This document shows positions 57,811 through 64,000 of a stretch of DNA of 64,000 bases, one piece after another. Location: contig CAVORB010000011.1 of assembly GCA_963698495.1 (NCBI GenBank), forward strand, positions 124,001 through 188,000. The letters run 5' to 3'. The position numbers and the translations under genes are program-made. Position 1 is the stretch's first letter. Each line of letters opens with the position of its first letter. The DNA is from CAVORB01 sp963698495. GTDB lineage: Bacteria; Pseudomonadota; Gammaproteobacteria; Chromatiales; Chromatiaceae. The notes beneath the pieces are model-generated. The model made no database searches, was not told where the DNA came from, and saw only the letters and a list, made by a program, of their open reading frames with translations.

Positions 57811-59114
57811 ATGACACCCACCTCGCCGCTCCGACGATACGGGTCTCGGCTGTCAAAGCCACCGTCGTGGTCCCATGCGAGTCATTCTCTCCGGCATTGG
57901 GTGGCGGGCGGGCTTCTCGGTCTGATCGTCAGCGCATCCGCACCGGTGATGGGCATGGACCGTCAGGCCGGCCGGGGCGGGGACCCGGAGATGTCGGAGC
58001 TCCTCACCCTGCTCGACGAGCAGACCGAGCTCGCGACCAAGACGGGATTGAACGCCGACTATGTGCCGGGCATGGTCACGGTGCTCAGCGGCGACGAGCT
58101 CCTGATCCGCGGGGCGCGCACGGTGTGGGAGGCATTGTCGCTGGTACCGGGCATCAGTCTCGGCATGGAGTTCACCGGCGAGCGGCAGGTGCTCGCACGG
58201 GGCGTCGGCCACGGCTACGTCTCGGGCAACATCAAGTTCCTGCTCGACAACGTGTCCATGAACTCGACCCTCCTCGCCACCGCCAACCCGGTGTTGAACA
58301 TTCCCATCGAGCAGGTGGAGCGCATCGAGGTCATCCGCGGCCCCGGTTCCTCGGTTTACGGCGAATTCGCCTATGCGGGGGTCGTCAACGTCATCACCCG
58401 CCGCGGCGACCGGGCGCTGGTCGGCCTGGCGGGACAAGGGGAGCAGCTCGGAGGCGGGGCGCTTTGGTCCTGGCGCGACGAGGAGAAGGACCTTTCGCTG
58501 TCGCTGAACCTGATGGCGACCAGGGGCGAGGGCCCGGATGTCGACGTGGACGAGGACGGGCTCTACCAGCTCGGCGTGCCGGAGCTGTCCAACGCGCCGG
58601 GTCCATCCAACGAGGCCACCCGTTACCGGGGGTTCTTCGTCGACCTCGGATTGGGAGGACTGGTTCGCCTCCGTCAAGTGGCTCGACGACGGCTATGGCG
58701 ACCATTTCGGCGTCAATCACTTTCTGCCGCCGCCGGATCAAAGGATCGCCTCCTGGCACCGCTACCGCACGCTCGCCCTCGGCCGCGACCTGGCCCTCTC
58801 CGACACCCTGCGCGCCCGTGTTCGCTTCGAGGCGATGCAGCACAACCGGCAGCGGGACCGGATGTACGTCTACCCCGCCCTGTCGCCAGGGGGATCACCC
58901 TTGTTCGTGGATCTCGACTACCGCGAGATCAAGTACCTCGGCGCGGCCGACACTCCGCTGGCGGCTCGACCCGCGCCACGACCTGCTGATCGGCCTCGAG
59001 GCGAGCCAGGTGGACATCGACAAGGCGACCTGGAACTTCTTCGGCATTCCGGTCGAGGTGCGGCCGACCTGGATCGATACCGACATGAACCGCCGGATCC
59101 TGAGCGCATCCTGA
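57811..59114 (+). pseudogene. TonB-dependent receptor, truncated and frameshifted
   Basis: The N-terminal plug is intact: ALSLVPGISLGMEFTGERQ, VERIEVIRGPGSSVYGEFA and AGVVNVITRRG. Early barrel strands follow, but the frame shifts by one base near 58646-58652 and again near 58935-58960. The coding sequence breaks off after DTDMNRRIL near 59102, less than two-thirds of a normal receptor. It runs straight into a kinase fragment. Plug and strands resemble receptors often found beside YfiR and hybrid kinases. The substrate is unknown. Confidence 0.8.
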
Positions 59115-59971
59115 CCATCTTCTCCCTGCGTGCAGAGCAGAAGGGGCTGCGACTCGAGCACCACATCGACGAGGTGCTGCGCGCACGCTGCATCGGCGAT
59201 CCCAACCGGATCCGCCAGGTATTGATCAACCTGCTGGGCAACGCGGTCAAGTTCACCAGTAGCGGCTGGGTGCGGCTCGAGGCGCGGCTGCTCGGGGCCG
59301 CGGGAGGCACCGGGACCGTCGAGTTCCGCGTCAGCGACAGCGGCATCGGCTTGTCGCCGAATCACTTATCGAGCCTTTTCGCCGGTGCCGGCCAGCTGGA
59401 TACGGGCGTTTCGCGGCAATTCGCGGGTACGGGGCTCGGGCTCGTCATCTGCCGACGCCTGACCGAGCTCATGGGCGGCGAGATCGGAGCACACGGCGAG
59501 TTGGGCAGGGGCAGCACCTTCTGGTTCAGACTGCCTCTGGGCTTTCTGCCCGCCGACTCGCAGGATGGCGCGGAATCTGCCTTCGTCAAGGATGCGACCC
59601 CTGCGCTGAGCGTGCTGGTGGTCGACGACGACGTCCTCAATCGGATGCTCCTCCAGTCCCTGCTGAAGAAAGCGGGCCATCGGGTGCATTTGGCCGCAAA
59701 CGGCGTGGAGGCGCTGCAGGCAATCGACTCGGAACCTTTCGACGTGGTATTGCTCGACCTATGGATGCCTGAGATGGACGGTTTCGAGGCCACTCGGCGG
59801 ATCCGCGCGCTGCCCGACTCCGCGATCGCCACCGTACCGATCGTGGCCCTGACCGCTGACGTCACCGAGGAGACTGCGGCGGAGGCCCGCCGCGCCGGCG
59901 TCTCCGCCATCTTCGGCAAGCCCTTGAGCCCGGAGAAGCTCGCGGGGCTGCTTCGGACCTACCGTCCCTGA
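59105..59971 (+). pseudogene. Hybrid sensor histidine kinase, C-terminal part only
   Basis: In-frame from about 59105, without its own start. It contains the end of a dimerisation region (ILTIFSLRAEQKGLRLEH), then a HATPase domain with N-box NRIRQVLINLLGNAVKFT, G1 DSGIGL and G2 GTGLGLVICRRL. A receiver follows with DDD, phospho-acceptor Asp in LLDLWMPEMDG, and GKP. The sensor and the phosphorylatable His are missing, so it cannot act as a normal kinase; the join to the receptor upstream is abrupt. Confidence 0.8.
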
Positions 59972-60101
59972 TCTGCGCTCTGCCCGGATGCGCCAGCGGG
60001 CGGTTTCCGCCTTGCGGCGACTGGCCCCGCGATGGGGCGGATGAGCCCCCGGCCGCCGGGATCCACTGCCAAGACCATGCCCTCGGAGACCCGGAACCCT
60101 G

Positions 60102-60179
60102 CGTAGGCGGCAATAGCCACGGGCGTATTGCGCCGCATGTGTTCCTTCGGCGGAATACGCTTCGCTATTCCGCCCTACG
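60102..60179. repeat. Inverted pair of REP hairpins (REPIN)
   Basis: CGTAGG at 60102 and CCTACG at 60179 bound two hairpins. The right one is GGCGGAATA (60149-60157) with TATTCCGCC (60166-60174). The left one is a related but diverged copy in the opposite direction (GGCGGCAATAGCC... TATTGCGCC). Such paired REP sequences are widespread in gammaproteobacteria and moved by RAYT transposases. It sits between the kinase remnant and the opdA end. Confidence 0.8.
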
Positions 60180-60241
60180 ATGCTTACAGCCGCGCCGGCG
60201 ATTGGTGAGGAATACCGGAATTTCCGGGTCGCGTAGCGCCG

Positions 60242-62276
60242 TTAAGCCGCGATCCCGGTGTGGCGGAGCAGGGCGTCGATACTGGGCTCGCGCCCCCGGA
60301 ACTCGACGTAGAGGTCCATGGCCTCGGCCGATCCGCCCCGTTCGAGGATGCTCTGGCGGAAGGCGCGCCCGGTATCGGTGTCGAGCACACCTTTTTCCTC
60401 GAATAGCGAGAAGGCGTCCGCCGACAGGACCTCCGCCCACTTGTAGCTGTAGTAGCCCGCCGCGTAGCCGCCCGAGAAGATGTGGGAGAAGCCGTGGGCG
60501 AAACGGTTGAAGGCGGGCGGCTTGAGCACGGCCACCTGATCGCGCACCTGATCGAGGATCTCGTAGACGCGCCCGCCTCTGGCCGGGTCGTACTCCAGAT
60601 GCAGGCGGAAGTCGAAGATGGCGAACTCCAGCTGACGCACCATCTGCATTGCGGACTGGAAATTCTTCGCCGCGCGCATGCGCTCGTACAGGGCATCGGG
60701 GATCGGCTCGCCGGTGTCGACGTGGCCGGAGATCAGGTCCAGGGGCTCGCGCTCCCAGCACCAGTTCTCGAGGAACTGGCTGGGCAGCTCCACGGCGTCC
60801 CAGGGGACGCCGTTGATGCCCGCCACGGCGGGGTAGTCCACCCTGGTGAGCATGTGGTGCAGGCCGTGGCCGAACTCGTGGAACAGGGTCTCGACCTCGT
60901 TGTGGGTGAGCAGCGACGGCTGGTCCCCCACCGGCGGGGTGAAGTTGCACACCAGGTAGGCGACCGGGATCTGGTCGCAGCGGGCGGTGTGCAGCCGGTT
61001 GGTGCAGACGTCCATCCAGGCGCCGCCGCGCTTCTTCTGACGGGCGAAGGGGTCGAGGTAGAACTGTCCGCGCAGCTCGCCGGCGCCGTCGCGGATCTCG
61101 AAGAAGCGCACGTCGGGGTGCCAGGTGTCGACGCCCTCGCGTCTCCTGGATGCGCAGATCGAACAGGCGCTCGACCACCGAGAACATGCCGGTCAGCACC
61201 CGCGGCAGCGGGAAGTAGGGTCTGAGCTCCTCCTGGGTGATGGCGTAGCGGTGCTCGCGCAGCTTCTCGGAGTAGTAGGCGAGGTCCCAGGGGGCGAGGT
61301 CTTCCGCGCCGTGAGTGCTCGCGCGCATAGTCCCGCAGCTCTTCGAGCTCGCGCGCGGGCGCGTGCGACGGAGCGTTCCGCGAGGTCGTCGAGGAAGCGC
61401 ATCACCTCGTCGGTGCGAGCGCGCCATCTTGGTGGCCAGGGAACGCTCCGCGTAGTTGCCGAAGCCCAGCAACCGGGCCAGCTCGTGGCGCAGCGCCAGG
61501 ATGCGCTCCATGTGCTCGCCGTTGTCCCACTTGCCGGCGTGCGGCCCCTGGTCGGAGGCGCGGGTGCTGTAGGCCTCGTAGACCTCGCGGCGCAGCGCGC
61601 GGTCGTCCGCGTAAGTCATGACCGGGAGGTAGGACGGGAAGTCCAGGGTGAGCACCCAGCCGTCCTCGCCCCGCTGCTCGGCGGTCTGGCGCGCCAGCGC
61701 CTTGGCGGAGTCCGGAAGGCCGGCGAGCCGGGCCTCTTCAGAGACGACCTTGCTCCAGGCGTTGGTGGCGTCGAGCAGGTTCTCCTCGTACTTGCTGGTG
61801 AGACGCGACAGCTCCTGGCTGATCTCCTTGTAGCGGGCCTTCTTGTCCGATGGGAGGTCGACCCCGGAGAGATGGAAGTCGCGCAGGGCGTTCTCCAGCA
61901 GCTTGCGCTGGGTAGGATCGAGGTGCTCCTGGCTCGCCACCGCGCGGTAGCCCTCGAACAGGGCGGTGTTCTGGCCGACCTCGGTGCCGTAGTCGCTGAG
62001 CTTGGGCAGGCAGGCGTTGTAGGCCGCACGCAGCTCGTCGCTGTTCATGACCGAGTTCAGGTGACCCACGGGAGACCAGGCGCGGCTCAGGGCGTCGTCG
62101 GACTCTTCCAGGGGCTCGACGAAGCTCTCCCAGGTGGGCAGCTCCGGGCGGCTGGTCAGCTCTTCGATGCGCGCGCGACACGCGGCGATCAGGCGGTCGA
62201 TGGCCGGCTCCACGTGCTCGGGGCGGATGCGGGAGAAGGGCGGAAGCCCGTCCAGGTCGAGAAGCGGATTTTCCAT
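60242..62276 (-). CDS. prlC: Oligopeptidase A (M3 family), interrupted by four frameshifts
   Basis: A zinc peptidase that degrades cytosolic oligopeptides, including signal-peptide fragments. The N-terminal part (NPLLDLDGLPPFSRIRPEHV) and the C-terminal part with the HExxH site (ETLFHEFGHGLHHML) are intact. Frame changes occur near 61412-61420, 61351-61356, 61314 and 61142, each fitting one extra base. Repaired, it has about 677 residues, as in E. coli. The density of errors in an otherwise conserved gene argues for bad sequence. Confidence 0.88.
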
Positions 62277-62318
62277 GGGGCGGTCAGACTCCGATGAGTC
62301 GGGTGGCGGGGCAAGGCG

Positions 62319-62885
62319 TCACTCCGGCATGAAGCCGGTGTTCTGGCGCGGATTGATGGGGCCCTGCAGGGCGCGGACCATGTCGTTCTTCGGGCGCGGC
62401 GCGAACTTGAGCGGAACGCACAGGAAGTGGCCGTGCAGCTCTCGGTGCAGCTGGTCCCCGTAGCTCGGGACCGGCTGCCAGTCGGCGCCGTCGATCGGCT
62501 GAAAGCGGTCCCCGGCGCCGTAAGCATAGATCTTGTACTCACCCTTCGGGGTGCAGCGCAGACCTTCGAAGGAGACGTTTCGCGCCCCGCTCTGGGATTC
62601 CACCACCAGCGTATAGCGCACCACCTTGTCTTCGCCAATGGCGAGGTGGTTGGCGTCTATCAGGTAGCGGAAGGGCGCGGCGTCATTGTCCAGCTGGAAC
62701 TCCACCAGGTCGCTGTCGTTGGGCCAGGGGGGCAGCGAGCTGCTCTTTTCGCTCCATAGCTCCGGATCTTCGACGCGGCTCGAGGTCGGAGGCTCCGGCT
62801 CGTCCACGAACGCACGTTCCTTCGCGGCCTGGACTGCAAAAGAGGCGGAAAGGGCGATCAATGCGCAGACAAAGGGCAATTTCAT
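62319..62885 (-). CDS. CNP1-like family secreted protein
   Basis: A 188-residue protein with signal peptide (MKLPFVCALIALSASFAVQA). The mature part reads VEFQLDNDAAPFRYLIDANHL, VVESQSGARNVSFEGLRCTP and KFAPRPKNDMVRAL, which fits the CNP1-like family of periplasmic proteins. No function is known to me. It lies 42 bases downstream of opdA and is divergent from the carbonic anhydrase gene. Confidence 0.85.
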   Translation of the reverse strand: MKLPFVCALIALSASFAVQAAKERAFVDEPEPPTSSRVEDPELWSEKSSSLPPWPNDSDLVEFQLDNDAAPFRYLIDANHLAIGEDKVVRYTLVVESQSGARNVSFEGLRCTPKGEYKIYAYGAGDRFQPIDGADWQPVPSYGDQLHRELHGHFLCVPLKFAPRPKNDMVRALQGPINPRQNTGFMPE

Positions 62886-63052
62886 GAGCGGTCTCCAGCG
62901 TCAGGTTTCCCGAGACTCGGTCCTGTGCGCAGAATATAAGGGCACGAGGGCGACCGGACCAGGGCAGTGGATGCCCGAACCCTCACGGCCGACGCGGGCG
63001 GTTAGCGGAACGGTGGCGCTCCCCCCTGGTATTCTTAGCTTGGAGAGGTCTC

Positions 63053-63592
63053 ATGCCGAACATCCGCGCGTACGAGGGCACACGGCCGTTGATCGCCGAT
63101 GACGCCTGGATCGACCAGACCGCCGTGGTGGTGGGCGACGTCACAATCGGTCCGCGCTCGTCCGTGTGGCCCATGTGCGTGGTGCGGGGCGACGTCCACC
63201 GCATCGAGATCGGGACCGAGACCAACATCCAGGACGGCGCCGTTCTCCATGTCTCCCACGACAGCCGGTTTCAACCCGGCGGCGCACCGGTCGTCGTCCA
63301 CGACCGGGTGACCGTGGGACACCAGGTGGTGCTGCACGGCTGTGAGATCCGGGATTGCTGTCTGGTGGGCATCGGCTCCCGGGTGCTGGACCGCGCCATC
63401 CTCGAGCCTTACACGATGCTGGGCGCGGGATCCCTGGTGACGCCCGGGCGCGTGCTGGAAGGGGGGCATCTCTGGGTGGGCGCTCCCGCCAGGCGGGTGC
63501 GCGCGCTGACCGACCAGGAGCGCGAGTATCTGGAGTACTCGGCCGGACACTACGTGCGGCTCGCCGAGCGGCATCGCGGCGCTGCCGGTTGA
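63053..63592 (+). CDS. Gamma-class carbonic anhydrase-family protein
   Basis: A 179-residue left-handed beta-helix trimer protein with hexapeptide repeats (DVTIGPRSSVWPMCVVRGDV, IEIGTETNIQDGAVLHV). The metal-binding His appear in LHVSHDS and VGHQVVLHGC. Close relatives (YrdA, PaaY) bind zinc; carbonic anhydrase activity is not certain. The GAGAGG ribosome site is good. Confidence 0.92.
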   Translation: MPNIRAYEGTRPLIADDAWIDQTAVVVGDVTIGPRSSVWPMCVVRGDVHRIEIGTETNIQDGAVLHVSHDSRFQPGGAPVVVHDRVTVGHQVVLHGCEIRDCCLVGIGSRVLDRAILEPYTMLGAGSLVTPGRVLEGGHLWVGAPARRVRALTDQEREYLEYSAGHYVRLAERHRGAAG

Positions 63593-63641
63593 TAGCCGGC
63601 CCGGAATCCGCGCGCGGCTGCGGCTCGCCTCCGGCTCGCCC

Positions 63642-64000
63642 TCAGCCCTCGATCCGGTCCACGTCGACGGCGACCTCAAGCTCGTGCTCGCCGCCGCCGT
63701 AGAAGACACCGCGCAGCGGCGTGACGTCCTGGAAGTCCCGACCGACGGCCGCAGTGATGTGCTGCTCACGCGGGACCTGGTCGTTGGTGGGGTCGAAATC
63801 CACCCAACCCGAGCCGGGTACGAACAGCGAGAACCAGGCGTGCGAGGCGTCCGATCCCTGCAGCTTCGGTTGGCCGGGAGGGGGAAGGGTCTCGAGGTAG
63901 CCGCTCACGTAGCGGGCTGGCAGCCCGAGTCCGCGCAAGCAGGCGAGCGCGAGGTGGGCGAAGTCCTGGCACACCCCCTTGCGGTGCTTCAGGACCTCGG
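63642..64000 (-). CDS. Transglutaminase-like cysteine protease domain protein (partial at window end)
   Basis: The C-terminal part of a longer protein; the frame is open to base 64000, so its start is outside. Catalytic residues are visible: Cys in KGVCQDFAHLAL, His in ASHAWFSLF and Asp in DFDPTNDQ. It ends with the usual LRGVFYGGGEHEL segment of the SMc/YP transglutaminase family, often beside a circularly permuted ATP-grasp gene. Confidence 0.9.
   Translation of the reverse strand, partial: EVLKHRKGVCQDFAHLALACLRGLGLPARYVSGYLETLPPPGQPKLQGSDASHAWFSLFVPGSGWVDFDPTNDQVPREQHITAAVGRDFQDVTPLRGVFYGGGEHELEVAVDVDRIEG

Noticed and set aside
57261..57821. 186-codon minus-strand frame across the AT-rich stretch
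   Set aside because: Translation shows no domain, codon use is odd, and it covers the boundary between AT-rich and GC-rich DNA. Not a transposase as far as I can see.

Overview
The window is about 64 kb of high-GC DNA from a gammaproteobacterium, most likely of the Chromatiales/Ectothiorhodospiraceae type. The support is several conserved gammaproteobacterial gene neighbourhoods: tamA-tamB; trpGDC-crp(vfr)-osmC-coq7 in a Pseudomonas-like order; rplM-rpsI; ygfB-pepP-ubiH-ubiI diverging from zapB/zapA-6S RNA-ygfA. PPi-dependent phosphofructokinase, a proton-pumping pyrophosphatase and biosynthetic c-type cytochromes add to this. No phage, integrase, complete IS element or CRISPR array was seen.

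Layout. 1-10.4 kb: envelope biogenesis (tamA partial, tamB, an LpxL-type acyltransferase, a flippase-like membrane protein), glnS, a DinB-like protein and a DRG/Obg-like TGS GTPase. 10.5-12.8 kb: small genes (Cys/His-rich protein, YbaK, uracil-DNA glycosylase, orphan cNMP-binding protein) and two copies of a dispersed repeat. 12.9-19.1 kb: a copper-type cluster with a Cys-rich secreted peptide, a cytochrome c-DsbC fusion, a DUF411 protein, a copB remnant, a DUF4399 protein, a Met-rich cytochrome c lipoprotein, copZ and copA. 19.3-23.2 kb: an AI-2E family permease, a large TPR protein and a gene-poor stretch holding a receiver-domain remnant. 23.2-31.2 kb: trpGDC, crp, osmC, a DUF885 homologue lacking its catalytic residues, coq7, a GlcF-like Fe-S protein and a [2Fe-2S] ferredoxin. 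31.2-35 kb: a candidate small RNA, rplM-rpsI, tRNA-Gln, an UPF0016 cation exporter and a porin. 35-43.2 kb: rpiA/ilvA, ygfA, 6S RNA, zapA, zapB-like, ygfB-pepP-ubiH-ubiI. 43.4-48.5 kb: a pyrophosphate cluster (PPi-PFK, K+-independent H+-PPase, soluble PPase). 48.5-64 kb: a phosphodiesterase, moaC, hemerythrin, engB, DUF302, a Met/Pro-rich repeat protein, a phosphomannomutase, larC-larB, a decayed TonB receptor joined to a hybrid kinase remnant, a REPIN, prlC/opdA, a CNP1-like protein, gamma-carbonic anhydrase and a partial transglutaminase.

The most notable observations are these. (1) The copper cluster, with its cytochrome c-DsbC fusion and a palindrome just upstream. (2) An ~80-bp two-hairpin repeat present five times in the same orientation, three times between convergent gene ends. 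(3) An intergenic small-RNA candidate with promoter, 5' stem, tandem TCCTCC motifs and terminator. (4) A secreted protein with a repeated PExPPW unit. (5) A deletion or misassembly junction fusing a TonB receptor to a hybrid kinase.

Caution on sequence quality: at least eleven single-base frameshifts interrupt otherwise well-conserved genes (tamB, glnS, copA, prlC/opdA and others). Every one is best explained by one extra base, which looks more like a systematic sequencing error than biological decay.
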